Assembly: GCA_900768435.1 (NCBI GenBank)
Contig: CAAGCW010000012.1
Span: forward strand, 1-36,792
Length of the DNA: 36,792 nucleotides
Direction: 5' to 3'
Source of the DNA: an uncultured Collinsella sp.
GTDB lineage: Bacteria > Actinomycetota > Coriobacteriia > Coriobacteriales > Coriobacteriaceae
The notes below the pieces were generated by a model. The model was given only the letters and a program-made list of their open reading frames with translations, made no database searches and had not been told where the DNA came from. A program made the translations under genes and the position numbers. The first letter of the stretch is position 1. Every line of letters begins with the position of its first letter. Of the stretch, positions 1 to 7,578 are shown piece after piece.

Positions 1-20
1 CGTTCCTTCAACTGGGAAAA

Positions 21-56
21 CGGCGCCCCCGGGCACCTGCGGGGGCCGCGGGGGCG
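21..56 (-). terminator. Terminator-like GC hairpin at window edge
   Basis: GCCCCCG (25-31) pairs with CGGGGGC (40-46), and a further GGGGGCG at 50-56 offers an alternative pairing. Read on the minus strand the hairpin is followed by GCCGTTTTC, a short T run. It could end a minus-strand transcript such as that of the 61-aa gene at 243-428. The rest of 57-207 shows no gene I can support; a CCCCTC/GAGGGG pairing lies near 148-178. Confidence 0.35.
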
Positions 57-207
57 TTCGGCTAGCTGCGGGAACGGCCTATCTGCTCAATATGTTCGGC
101 TGAGATCGGAAATCAACCATGGATAAGCAAGTTTTCTATTAGTGGCCCCTCCCGGAGGATATCGAGCGGCCGAGGGGGGCAGGCATGAACGCCTCTAGCC
201 GAAAACA

Positions 208-244
208 AAGTAGCTAAAAAAGCCCCGTCCCAAATGAGCTACTT
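208..244 (-). terminator. Inverted repeat overlapping the stop of the 61-aa gene
   Basis: AAGTAGCT (208-215) and AGCTACTT (237-244) are a perfect 8-bp inverted repeat. On the minus strand the right arm includes part of the stop codon at 243-245, and the loop ends in a run of six T before the second arm. It may be a terminator or a 3'-end stabiliser; the T run inside the loop rather than after the stem is atypical. Confidence 0.4.
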
Positions 245-428
245 AACGCCAGGGGTCGGCTTCGAAGAGGGGCTCGCGCTCGGGGCGACGATCGCTATAA
301 GGATCGTAGCCGTCGTCGTCCTCGTTCTCGGCGCGGATATAGGGGTCGCGCGGCTTGGGCGCCGGCTTGGGCGCAGGCTTGGGTGCGGCATCGGTCGCCG
401 GCGTGTTCGTCTTGTTCTTGTCTGTCAT
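243..428 (-). CDS. 61-aa acidic, Ala-Pro-Lys-repeat small protein
   Basis: I do not recognise this small protein. It starts at the ATG at 428, with AAGGAG eight bases upstream; an ATG two codons earlier is too close to that ribosome binding site. The sequence runs from a polar N-terminus through an Ala-Pro-Lys repeat (about residues 14-26, KPAPKPAPKP) into a strongly acidic C-terminal half rich in Asp, Glu and Arg (ENEDDDGYDPY, then PEREPLFEADPW). There is no signal peptide or membrane segment, and it is probably disordered and cytoplasmic. It follows clpB on the same strand but is separated from it by a strong terminator, so it is likely transcribed on its own. The good ribosome binding site and biased composition support a real gene; the function is unknown. 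Confidence 0.6.
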   Translation of the reverse strand: MTDKNKTNTPATDAAPKPAPKPAPKPRDPYIRAENEDDDGYDPYSDRRPEREPLFEADPWR

Positions 429-483
429 CTGCATAGCTCCTTGCCATGTACTCACGTTCAACATCATCGATTGTCGCACGAAA

Positions 484-517
484 AAGGGCGGCGGACCCGA
501 TTGGATCCGCCGCCCTT
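484..517 (-). terminator. Rho-independent terminator of clpB
   Basis: AAGGGCGGCGGA (484-495) pairs perfectly with TCCGCCGCCCTT (506-517) around a 10-nt loop. On the minus strand the stem is followed by a run of T (480-484). It lies about 45 bases after the clpB stop and is a textbook intrinsic terminator. Confidence 0.88.
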
Positions 518-560
518 GGCGTTTTGCGATGAGGGGCGGTTTTAAAGCCGGCCCCAAAAT

Positions 561-3188
561 CTACTCGGCATCGGGAACCTCGTAGGTGGCCGCCGGCGTG
601 TTGTCGCACACGACGGTAAAGCCGCCGTCCTTGTCGACATCGACCGTCACCTGATCGCCCTCGCGCACCGTACCGTCGATAATAGCGGCGGCAATGGCGT
701 CCACGACCTCGCGCTGGACCAGGCGCTTGAGCGGACGGGCACCGAACACGGGGTCCAGGCCACCCACGGCGAGCATCTGCTTGGCCGCCGGGGTGATGGC
801 AAGCGTCATGCGCTCCTTGGCCAGACGCGCGCGGACATCGGCGAGCTGGATATCGACGATCTTCTCGATCTGCGCCATGCCGAGCGGATGGAACACCACG
901 ATATCGTCGATACGGTTGAGGAACTCGGGGCGGAAGGTCTGAGCCATGGCGGCGTCGACCTGATGGCGCATCTCCTCCTCGTCCTTACCGGACAGATCGG
1001 CGATGGCCTTGGAGCCCACGTTAGACGTCATGATGATGATCGTGTTCTTGAAGGACACCTGGCGACCCTGGCCATCGGTCAGACGGCCGTCATCAAGCAC
1101 CTGCAGCAGCACGTTAAAGACATCCGGATGAGCCTTCTCCATCTCGTCGAGCAAAATCACGGAGTACGGACGACGGCGCACGGCCTCGGTGAGCTGGCCG
1201 CCCTCGTCGTAGCCAACGTATCCCGGAGGCGCACCGATCAGACGTTGGACGCTGAACTTCTCCATGTACTCGGACATGTCGATACGCACGAGCGCACGCT
1301 CGTCATCGAACAGGCACTCGGCAAGCGCCTTGGCGAGCTCGGTCTTGCCCACGCCGGTGGGGCCCAGGAAGAAGAAGCTGCCGATGGGCTTGTCCGGATC
1401 GGAGAGGCCCGCACGGCTGCGACGCACGGCCGCGGCGACAGCGGAGACCGCCTCGTCCTGGCCGATGACGCGCTTATGCAGCTCGCCCTCCAAGCCCTTC
1501 AGCTTGTCGAGCTCGCCCTGCATCATCTTGGAGACGGGCACGCCGGTCCAAGCGCTCACGACCTCAGCGATCTCATCGGAGGTCACCTGTTCGTTGAGGC
1601 CCTCGCCGTCCTGCTGCTTTTGCGCCTCGAGCGCAGCCTCGGAATCCTGAATCTGCTGCTGCAGGCCCGGAATCACGGAGTAGCGCAGCTCGGACGCACG
1701 GCCCAGGTCGCCATTGCGCGTTGCGCGCTCCTCTTCGCTCTTGGCCTCGTCGAGCTGCCCCTTGAGCTCCTGCACGTGGTCGATGGCGTTCTTCTGGTTG
1801 AGCCAGCCGGCCTTTTGCACGTTGAGCTTTTCTTGGACCTCGGCAATCTCTTGGCGCAGGGCCTCCAGACGCTCCTTGGAGGCGTCGTCGGTCTCCTTCA
1901 TGAGCGCCTGCTCCTCGATCTGCAGCTGGGTGAGCTGACGCGTGGTGGCATCGATCTCGACCGGCATGCTGTCGAGCTCCATGCGCAGGCGGCTTGCCGC
2001 CTCATCGACCAGGTCGATGGCCTTGTCGGGCAGGAAGCGGTCGGCGATGTAGCGATCGGAGAGGTCGGCAGCTGCCACGAGCGCGCTATCGGTGATATGC
2101 ACGCCGTGGAAGATCTCGTACTTCTCCTTGAGGCCACGCAGGATCGAGATGGTGTCCTCGACGGTAGGCTCGCTCACCATAACGGTCTGGAAACGACGGG
2201 CGAGCGCCGCGTCCTTCTCGATGTACTTGCGGTATTCGTCAAGCGTGGTCGCGCCGATCGCGTGCAGGTCGCCACGAGCGAGCGCCGGCTTGAGGATATT
2301 GCCGGCGTCCATGGAGCCCTCGGTGGCACCCGCGCCCACGATGGTGTGGAGCTCATCGATGAACAGGATGACCTTGCCCTCAGATTTTTGCACTTCCTTG
2401 AGCACGGCCTTCAAGCGGTCCTCGAACTCGCCGCGGTACTTGGCGCCGGCGACCAGCGCGCTCATGTCGAGCTCGATGAGGTCGCGGTCGCGCAGGGTGC
2501 TTGGCACGTCGCCGGCCACGATACGCTGGGCGATGCCCTCGACGATGGCCGTCTTGCCGACGCCCGGCTCGCCGATGAGCACGGGGTTGTTCTTGGTGCG
2601 GCGGGACAGGACCTGGATGGTACGACGAATCTCGTCGGTACGGCCGATGACCGGGTCGAGCTTGCCGGCGCGGGCAAGGTCGCAGATATTGCGGCCGTAC
2701 TGCTCCAGCGCCTCAAACTGGGTCTTGTCCTCGGCAGACGTCACGCGGTCATCGCCACGCAGCTCCTCGTAGACCTGCTCGATGCGCTCCTTGGTCACGC
2801 CAGCGTCACGCAGTACACGACCAGCCTCGCCCTTGTCCTCGGCAAGCGCCATCAGCAGATGCTCGGTCACCACAAAGCTGTCACCCATCTTGGTGGCCTT
2901 CTTCTCGGCCTTCTCGATGACACGGACGAGCTCATTGGAAAGGCCCATCTGCTGGCCCTCGCCCGAAACCTTGGGCGCGCGGTCGATGGCATCTTGTGTG
3001 GAGCGTGCAAGCTGGGCCGGATCGGCGCCGATGCGCTCGATGATCACGGAGATATTGCGCTCGCCGGCACCAAGCAGGGCGGACAGCAGGTGAATCGGCT
3101 CCACCGCGCCGGCCTGCGCGTCGGCAGCCGTGCTCATGGCGGTCTGCAGCGCCTCGCGCGACGTCATTGCTAGCTTATCGATTCTCAT
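561..3188 (-). CDS. clpB: ATP-dependent disaggregase ClpB
   Basis: ClpB is a hexameric AAA+ chaperone of the cytoplasm that, with DnaK-DnaJ-GrpE, pulls polypeptides out of aggregates after heat stress. The 875-aa protein has the usual length. The Clp N-domain repeats occupy about 1-145, followed by AAA-1 with Walker A GEPGVGKT (206-213) and Walker B VILFIDE (273-279). A coiled-coil middle domain spans about 400-525, which separates ClpB from ClpA and ClpC. AAA-2 has Walker A GPTGVGKT (609-616), then the D2-small domain. The ATG at 3188 is preceded by AGAGGTGA at good spacing, and the N-terminus MRIDKLAMTSREAL fits the family. A 27-bp inverted repeat shared with the dnaK promoter lies upstream (3278-3304), so it probably belongs to the HspR regulon. 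A strong terminator follows. Confidence 0.97.
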   Translation of the reverse strand: MRIDKLAMTSREALQTAMSTAADAQAGAVEPIHLLSALLGAGERNISVIIERIGADPAQLARSTQDAIDRAPKVSGEGQQMGLSNELVRVIEKAEKKATKMGDSFVVTEHLLMALAEDKGEAGRVLRDAGVTKERIEQVYEELRGDDRVTSAEDKTQFEALEQYGRNICDLARAGKLDPVIGRTDEIRRTIQVLSRRTKNNPVLIGEPGVGKTAIVEGIAQRIVAGDVPSTLRDRDLIELDMSALVAGAKYRGEFEDRLKAVLKEVQKSEGKVILFIDELHTIVGAGATEGSMDAGNILKPALARGDLHAIGATTLDEYRKYIEKDAALARRFQTVMVSEPTVEDTISILRGLKEKYEIFHGVHITDSALVAAADLSDRYIADRFLPDKAIDLVDEAASRLRMELDSMPVEIDATTRQLTQLQIEEQALMKETDDASKERLEALRQEIAEVQEKLNVQKAGWLNQKNAIDHVQELKGQLDEAKSEEERATRNGDLGRASELRYSVIPGLQQQIQDSEAALEAQKQQDGEGLNEQVTSDEIAEVVSAWTGVPVSKMMQGELDKLKGLEGELHKRVIGQDEAVSAVAAAVRRSRAGLSDPDKPIGSFFFLGPTGVGKTELAKALAECLFDDERALVRIDMSEYMEKFSVQRLIGAPPGYVGYDEGGQLTEAVRRRPYSVILLDEMEKAHPDVFNVLLQVLDDGRLTDGQGRQVSFKNTIIIMTSNVGSKAIADLSGKDEEEMRHQVDAAMAQTFRPEFLNRIDDIVVFHPLGMAQIEKIVDIQLADVRARLAKERMTLAITPAAKQMLAVGGLDPVFGARPLKRLVQREVVDAIAAAIIDGTVREGDQVTVDVDKDGGFTVVCDNTPAATYEVPDAE

Positions 3189-3268
3189 GGAATCACCTCT
3201 CTTGGGGCGGCCGCCCTACGGGGCGGCTTCACGTTGTTCGAGAAGTATTGTTGCCAGCTTTGCGCGAT

Positions 3269-3304
3269 CTTATACACAAATCTAAGTCTCTATATATAAG
3301 ATTT
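3269..3304 (-). promoter_or_regulatory. clpB promoter with candidate HspR operator
   Basis: The inverted repeat at 3278-3304 has half-sites AAATCTAAGT and ATAAGATTT. It begins three bases upstream of a possible -10 box (TATAAG on the minus strand, 3269-3274), so it would cover the -35 region and spacer. It matches the element upstream of dnaK (11500-11526) at 23 of 27 positions, in the same orientation and at the same distance from the -10. HspR is encoded in the dnaK operon and binds a HAIR inverted repeat in other actinobacteria; this sequence is not the canonical HAIR, so the assignment is inferred from the shared site. Confidence 0.65.
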
Positions 3305-3328
3305 TCTGAGTGCTCTCATGACATGCAA

Positions 3329-3430
3329 ACCACCACAAAGGCGCCTGTCCCCTTTGTGGTGGTCCAGAGAAGAATCAGCCCCGATTAAAAGAGGCGGCAT
3401 CAAGCCCAGTCTACGTTTGGCGATCCCAAA
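3329..3430 (+). repeat. Intergenic repeat, CCACCACAAAGG family, copy 1
   Basis: ACCACCACAAAGG (near 3330-3342) pairs with CCTTTGTGGTGGT around a short loop. It is followed by a tail ending in AAAAGAGGCGGCATCA, then GCCCAGTCT and TTTGGCG. The second half is nearly identical to 4208-4296, in the same orientation. The two copies flank the gene at 3549-4196. No coding sequence is apparent here. Confidence 0.75.
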
Positions 3431-3548
3431 TCGAAGCCCAATAGGGCCTTTTAGCCCCCCATTTCGAACGATCGCTTTCTTTTGAATATTGTCGCAAGCT
3501 GATATCATTTATTTTAATGATTGCATATTGTAAGCGAGGTGCCCCACC

Positions 3549-4196
3549 GTGAAACGCTCCACCTATATCGGCCTACTCGTCTTAGCGTTTGCGATTACCG
3601 CAGTCGGCGTGGGCATTATCTATCTCGCATTTCTCCCCGCCTCTGCAACGCAGGCGGTGATTGAGACCGTAAGCTATCCCATCGAAATCCTCACCGATAT
3701 CGTCAAACCCGATTCGATCACCGTCGATTTTGACGGTACGCCCGCAGCGCTTGGGGTCAGCAACTATCCCCGTATCGAACTTGGGGCCACGCGCTATACC
3801 AAAGATGAGCAGCTTATCGGTAAGGCAGCCAAGTTGCTCAAAGGCAAGACGTTTAAGCGGTGGTACGGCGCCGTAATATATCGAGTCAAGAATAGCCAAA
3901 TGAATGGCGGGTATCATTCGACCCTTGAACTCGATGCAGCAAACGGGAGCAGACTGTGCAACGTCTCATACGACCCCGGCTACGTGGACAACGAAGGGCC
4001 GGGAGTCTATATCTCGGATGGCAACGTGATCTACGTCATGGAAGGCGACCAGACGGCAGTCGTCGATTTTATGGATCGGTGTACCGAGGATGCCTACGAA
4101 CAAACCTGCGAGCCCGATCCGCAGACAGCGCGCGACAGCGGCTCAGCACGCACTTGGCTATTTGACGATGAGATAACCTGGACCCCATCGAAATAA
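3549..4196 (+). CDS. Membrane-anchored hypothetical protein, 215 aa
   Basis: I do not recognise the family. The protein starts at a GTG with GAGGTG upstream. It opens with a short basic stretch (MKRS) and a hydrophobic segment at about residues 6-32, rich in Leu, Val, Ala and Gly, which is either an uncleaved anchor or a signal peptide. No lipobox cysteine is visible. The remaining 180 residues are polar and look extracytoplasmic, with a beta-rich pattern (for example YHSTLELDAANGSRLCNVSY) and four cysteines that could form disulfides (one near 137, others around 177-187). It stands alone between clpB and the hydratase gene, in the opposite orientation to both, and is bracketed by two copies of an intergenic repeat. 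An AT-rich stretch just upstream (about 3490-3535) probably holds its promoter. The function is unknown. Confidence 0.75.
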   Translation: MKRSTYIGLLVLAFAITAVGVGIIYLAFLPASATQAVIETVSYPIEILTDIVKPDSITVDFDGTPAALGVSNYPRIELGATRYTKDEQLIGKAAKLLKGKTFKRWYGAVIYRVKNSQMNGGYHSTLELDAANGSRLCNVSYDPGYVDNEGPGVYISDGNVIYVMEGDQTAVVDFMDRCTEDAYEQTCEPDPQTARDSGSARTWLFDDEITWTPSK

Positions 4197-4207
4197 GAAC
4201 CCGCCGG

Positions 4208-4296
4208 ACAGACACCTTTGTGGTGGTCCAAAAAGAAGCCGCCCCAATAAAAAGAGGCGGCATCAGGCCCAGTCTTTTTTTGGCGTCCCTCAAGAC
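4208..4296 (+). repeat. Intergenic repeat, CCACCACAAAGG family, copy 2
   Basis: This copy shares CCTTTGTGGTGGTCCA and then a near-identical tail with 3329-3430. It lacks the left arm of the first hairpin. GCCGCC pairs with GGCGGC, and a run of seven T follows 13 bases later, so it might serve as a loose terminator for the gene at 3549-4196. Confidence 0.75.
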
Positions 4297-4318
4297 CCGA
4301 CGAGAACGCGGAAATGTA

Positions 4319-4392
4319 GCCCGGGGCTTACCCTTTCCCGAACGCGACCCTCGCGAAGCGCGTGAGCGAGCGGGAAAGGGTAAGCCCCGGGC
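4319..4392. repeat. 22-bp perfect inverted repeat after the hydratase gene
   Basis: Positions 4319-4340 and 4371-4392 are perfect reverse complements (GCCCGGGGCTTACCC at the outside). The 30-nt loop itself holds a CTCGC/GCGAG pairing. It lies 15 bases after the stop codon of the minus-strand hydratase gene. There is no T run on either side, so it is not a standard intrinsic terminator; it may end or stabilise the transcript, or extrude as a cruciform. Confidence 0.8.
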
Positions 4393-4407
4393 GGACAATT
4401 AAGTGCG

Positions 4408-6708
4408 CTACTCGGCAGCGGCCTTGAACTTGTTGTAGTTGATCAGGCAGCCGGCCTTGACGATGGCACGCTCTTCGGCCGTCATATCGGCAATATAGAG
4501 CTCAATCTGCTCAACCGCACCATCGGCGCGCACCACGTAGGCGGCGATGTTCTTGAGATCGCCATCGAGCGCGGCACGGATACCCGGCACAAAGACGTAG
4601 TCGCCCACCTCAAAGTTGGGCTCGGCCTCCATCTGGAAGGGCACCATGCCCCAGTTCATGACGTTGGAGCGATAGCGCTTGGTGGCGTACTCGTGGACGA
4701 TGTTGGCCAGACCGCCAATTACGCGCTGGCAGCTCGCGGCCTGCTCGCGGGCAGAACCGTCACCGGGCTTCTTGGCATAGAGCATGGAGCCGTACTCAGT
4801 CGCCGTGGCATCGGCCGCGACACCCGCGCCGGCCAGCGCCTCAAACACGCCCGCAAGCTCGGCATCAAGTGCTGCCAGGTCACCCGCGGACTCACCGGCC
4901 ACGCGGCGCTTTTCCACCGCGTCAACCTCCTTGGAGCGGCCCACGTAGGCCGGATCGCGACGGCTCAGCGTAAACTCGGCCAAACCAAGCGGGTTGGAGC
5001 GGAAAGAACTCGTCTCGCCCGAAGGAATGAGCTCGTCGGTCGTGGTGACCGGGTCCATGATCTTGGAGCAAACCTTGAGCAGGATATCGTCGCCGAGGGG
5101 CTCCATCGCGGGCCACGGCTTGATGTTGGGGCCTTCGACCAGCTCGTCGGCAGGCTCCGCTTTGCCAAAGCCCCAGTACACGCGCTTTTTGTACGGCGCG
5201 TCGTCAAAGGTGTACTCGCAGGCCTCGTCCCAAGTCTCCTCGGGCAGGTCGGTCGCCGGCGTCAGGACGCCGCCGTTGGCAGCCGTCGCCGCAATGGAGC
5301 GGGCGTCCATCAGGGCCACGGCGCTCAGCTGGCCATTACCCGGCTTGGAACCCTCGCGGTTGGGGAAATTGCGCGTGGTGTGGCGGATGGACAGGCCGTT
5401 GTTGGCAGGCGTGTCGCCGGCGCCAAAGCACGGACCGCAGAACGCCGTGCGCACGATCGCGCCGGCCTCCATGAGGTCGTAGATATAGCCGCGGCGTGTA
5501 AGTTCGAGCGCCACGGGCTGGCTCGTGGGATAGACCGACAGCGAGAACTCGCCGCAGCCGGTGTTGGCGCCCTTGAGCACGCGGGCAGCCTGGACCACGG
5601 AGTCGTAGTTGCCGCCCGAGCAGCCGGCGATAACGCCCTGCTGCACGTGCAGTTTGCCGTCGACGATCTTGTCGAGCAGGCTAAAGTGCGTCTTACCCTC
5701 GCCGATCTTGGCGGCCTCGAGCTCCACCTCGTGAAGGATGTCCTCGAGGTTCTCATTGAGCTCGTCGATCTCAAAGCCGTTGGAAGGATGGAACGGCAGC
5801 GCGATCATGGGCTTGATGCTCGACAAGTCGACCTCGACGCAGCCGTCGTAGTAGGCGACATCGGCGGGCTTGAGCTCGCGGTAGTCGTCGCCGCGGCCGT
5901 GCATGGTCAAAAACGCGTGCGTGTCCTCGTCGGTTGCCCAGATTGAGGAAAGGCAGGTGGTCTCGGTGGTCATGACGTCGACGCCGTTGCGGTAGTCGGT
6001 CGTCATGCTCGAGATGCCGGGGCCCACGAACTCCATGACCTTGTTCTTAACGTAGCCCTTGGCAAAGACGGCGCGGATGATGGCGAGCGCCACGTCGTGC
6101 GGGCCGACGCCGGGGCGCGGGGCACCCGTGAGGTAGATGGCAACGACGCCGGGATAGGCGACATCGTAGGTGTCGCGCAGTAGCTGCTTGGCCAGCTCGC
6201 CGCCGCCCTCGCCCACGGCCATGGTGCCCAGGGCGCCGTAGCGGGTGTGCGAGTCGGAACCCAAGATCATCTTGCCGCAGCCGGCGAAGTTCTCGCGCAT
6301 AAAGGAGTGGATGACCGCGATATGCGGCGGAACGAAGATGCCGCCGTACTTCTTGGCAGCCGAGAGGCCAAAGACGTGGTCGTCCTCGTTGATGGTGCCG
6401 CCCACGGCGCACAGCGAGTTATGGCAGTTGGTGAGCACGTAGGGCAGCGGGAACTGCTCCATGCCCGAGGCACGCGCCGTTTGGATGATGCCGACAAAGG
6501 TGATGTCGTGGCTCGCCATGGCATCGAAGCGAATCTTGAGTGCCTCGGGGTCGCCCGACGTGTTATGTGCCTGAAGGATCGAATACGCGATGGTGCCGCG
6601 CTTGGCATCCTCGGGCGCCTGCGTAATACCACGCTCGGCAGCCTCGGCCGCAGGCACAACCTCGCTGCCGCCGCGCAGGTAGATGCCGTCCTCGTACAGC
6701 TTGACCAT
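4408..6708 (-). CDS. Aconitase-family hydratase (YbhJ-like)
   Basis: The 766-aa protein belongs to the aconitase superfamily of [4Fe-4S] hydro-lyases. The segments LGSDSHTRYGALGTMAVGEGG (about 150-170), AGCSGGNYDS (Cys ligand) and AFCGPCFGAGDTPANNG (the paired Cys ligands) are the iron-sulfur and substrate signatures, and a C-terminal swivel domain includes YRSNVMNWGMVPF. Sequence style resembles the YbhJ-type hydratase group rather than AcnA, AcnB or LeuC, so the substrate is uncertain; citrate/aconitate isomerisation is possible but not shown. I chose the ATG at 6708, preceded by GGGAG, because the longer reading upstream has no family support and crosses a possible operator hairpin. The gene is alone, followed by a large inverted repeat at 4319-4392. 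Confidence 0.85.
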   Translation of the reverse strand: MVKLYEDGIYLRGGSEVVPAAEAAERGITQAPEDAKRGTIAYSILQAHNTSGDPEALKIRFDAMASHDITFVGIIQTARASGMEQFPLPYVLTNCHNSLCAVGGTINEDDHVFGLSAAKKYGGIFVPPHIAVIHSFMRENFAGCGKMILGSDSHTRYGALGTMAVGEGGGELAKQLLRDTYDVAYPGVVAIYLTGAPRPGVGPHDVALAIIRAVFAKGYVKNKVMEFVGPGISSMTTDYRNGVDVMTTETTCLSSIWATDEDTHAFLTMHGRGDDYRELKPADVAYYDGCVEVDLSSIKPMIALPFHPSNGFEIDELNENLEDILHEVELEAAKIGEGKTHFSLLDKIVDGKLHVQQGVIAGCSGGNYDSVVQAARVLKGANTGCGEFSLSVYPTSQPVALELTRRGYIYDLMEAGAIVRTAFCGPCFGAGDTPANNGLSIRHTTRNFPNREGSKPGNGQLSAVALMDARSIAATAANGGVLTPATDLPEETWDEACEYTFDDAPYKKRVYWGFGKAEPADELVEGPNIKPWPAMEPLGDDILLKVCSKIMDPVTTTDELIPSGETSSFRSNPLGLAEFTLSRRDPAYVGRSKEVDAVEKRRVAGESAGDLAALDAELAGVFEALAGAGVAADATATEYGSMLYAKKPGDGSAREQAASCQRVIGGLANIVHEYATKRYRSNVMNWGMVPFQMEAEPNFEVGDYVFVPGIRAALDGDLKNIAAYVVRADGAVEQIELYIADMTAEERAIVKAGCLINYNKFKAAAE

Positions 6709-6723
6709 ACTGTCTCCCACTCT

Positions 6724-6740
6724 GCCCAAACAATTTGGGC
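6724..6740. promoter_or_regulatory. Small inverted repeat in hydratase leader
   Basis: GCCCAAA and TTTGGGC are perfect 7-bp arms separated by three bases. They lie 16-32 bases upstream of the chosen hydratase start and just before its ribosome binding site. It could be an operator or a leader hairpin affecting translation. No regulator gene is adjacent. Confidence 0.4.
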
Positions 6741-6808
6741 GCATAGCATACATTCGTTCAATATCGTGCCATAGAACAGTTGCGAGTGGGTTACGAATCT
6801 ACACGTTC

Positions 6809-6826
6809 ACTTTATCTAGGTAAAGT
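6809..6826. promoter_or_regulatory. Inverted repeat upstream of hydratase gene, possible operator
   Basis: ACTTTA and TAAAGT are perfect 6-bp arms around TCTAGG. The site is about 100 bases upstream of the hydratase start, in an AT-richer patch where the promoter is expected. The half-site resembles neither the clpB/dnaK element nor the nad operator. It is a candidate transcription factor site only. Confidence 0.35.
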
Positions 6827-6860
6827 ATAGGACGAGCCCCTTGCATCGCTCTCTTGACAA

Positions 6861-7090
6861 GGAGTGTCCCAAAGTGCCGGCACAAAAGGAACGTCCCCAA
6901 TGACTACCGTGCCGCACTCCGGCAACGCCGATGTTTTGGCGCGGACAGCGAAAGCCCGCCAGAGCGAGCAAGGTGACGTGAAAGAGGAGGGAAGCGTACT
7001 TCGGTACGCGACCGACGATTGAACGTCAGATTGCCGCTCTGGCGGGCTTGCAGCGTCGGCCCGTTACGCGGTTTAGTAAAACCGCGTAAC
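6861..7090 (-). repeat. Composite structured repeat, copy A, abutting the hspR stop
   Basis: Read from the hspR stop on the minus strand, the element has several parts. First is a perfect 12-bp hairpin (7063-7090) whose first base is the last base of the TAG stop. Next is a GACGCTGC linker, then a long hairpin with a perfect 15-bp outer stem (6952-6966 with 7035-7049). Inside this are a TGACGT/ACGTCA stem and an apical GCGTAC/GTACGC hairpin. The last part is a conserved tail containing AACGTCCCCAATGACTACC (6890-6908 on plus). Copy B (26616-26848) has the same order and nearly the same length. It fills the gap between hspR and the hydratase gene. Confidence 0.85.
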
Positions 7091-7506
7091 TACAGATCTC
7101 CGCCGGCGCCCAAAAGCTTGCGCATGACTTGCTCGGGGTTAACCGAGCCATCGCGCGGGGCCAGGGCGGTGATCTTCTTCTGCATCTTGTACTCGTGCAG
7201 CTCATCCTCGAGCTGGCGCACGCGAGCGCGGAGCTTCTCGTTCTCGCGCTCGCGCTCCTCGGCACGCTCCTTCATATCGAGAATGCGCACCACGCCGGCA
7301 AGGTTGATACCCTCGTCAGTCAGCTGGTTGATGAGCTCCAGACGCTCGATATCGGCACGCGAATACAGGCGTGTGTTACCGCCCGAGCGCTGGGGGTTCA
7401 CCAGGCCCTTAGACTCGTAGACGCGCAGAGTCTGCGGATGCATGCCGGTCAGCTCGGCCGCCACGCTGATCATGTACAGCGGTTTGTTCCTATTGTCCTC
7501 GGCCAT
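7090..7506 (-). CDS. hspR: Heat-shock repressor HspR (MerR family)
   Basis: HspR represses the dnaK operon and clpB in actinobacteria, with DnaK acting as co-repressor. The 138-aa protein has an N-terminal MerR-type winged helix (about 10-78) with the signature PQTLRVYESKGLVNP and GGNTRLYS. A long charged coiled coil (about 78-115, rich in Glu and Arg) provides dimerisation. The start at 7506 has AAAGGGG upstream. It is the last gene of dnaK-grpE-dnaJ-hspR, 72 bases after dnaJ, the usual actinobacterial position. The probable targets in this window are the matching inverted repeats upstream of clpB and dnaK. Its stop codon is overlapped by the first hairpin of composite repeat A. Confidence 0.93.
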   Translation of the reverse strand: MAEDNRNKPLYMISVAAELTGMHPQTLRVYESKGLVNPQRSGGNTRLYSRADIERLELINQLTDEGINLAGVVRILDMKERAEERERENEKLRARVRQLEDELHEYKMQKKITALAPRDGSVNPEQVMRKLLGAGGDL

Positions 7507-7578
7507 GCTACCTGACCCCTTTCCGTCTCGTTATCGTCCATCATAAGCCCGCGGGCGCGGGCGCGCGCCGCGACCGCC

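Noticed and set aside
888..3173. 761-codon open frame on the plus strand opposite clpB
   Set aside because: It mirrors clpB in a high-GC region where antisense frames stay open; its protein is low-complexity and rich in Leu, Gly, Asp and His with no motif, and it lacks a credible ribosome binding site.
6861..7090. CRISPR array or insertion sequence
   Set aside because: Repeats are single dispersed copies without regular spacers, and no transposase or cas gene is present.
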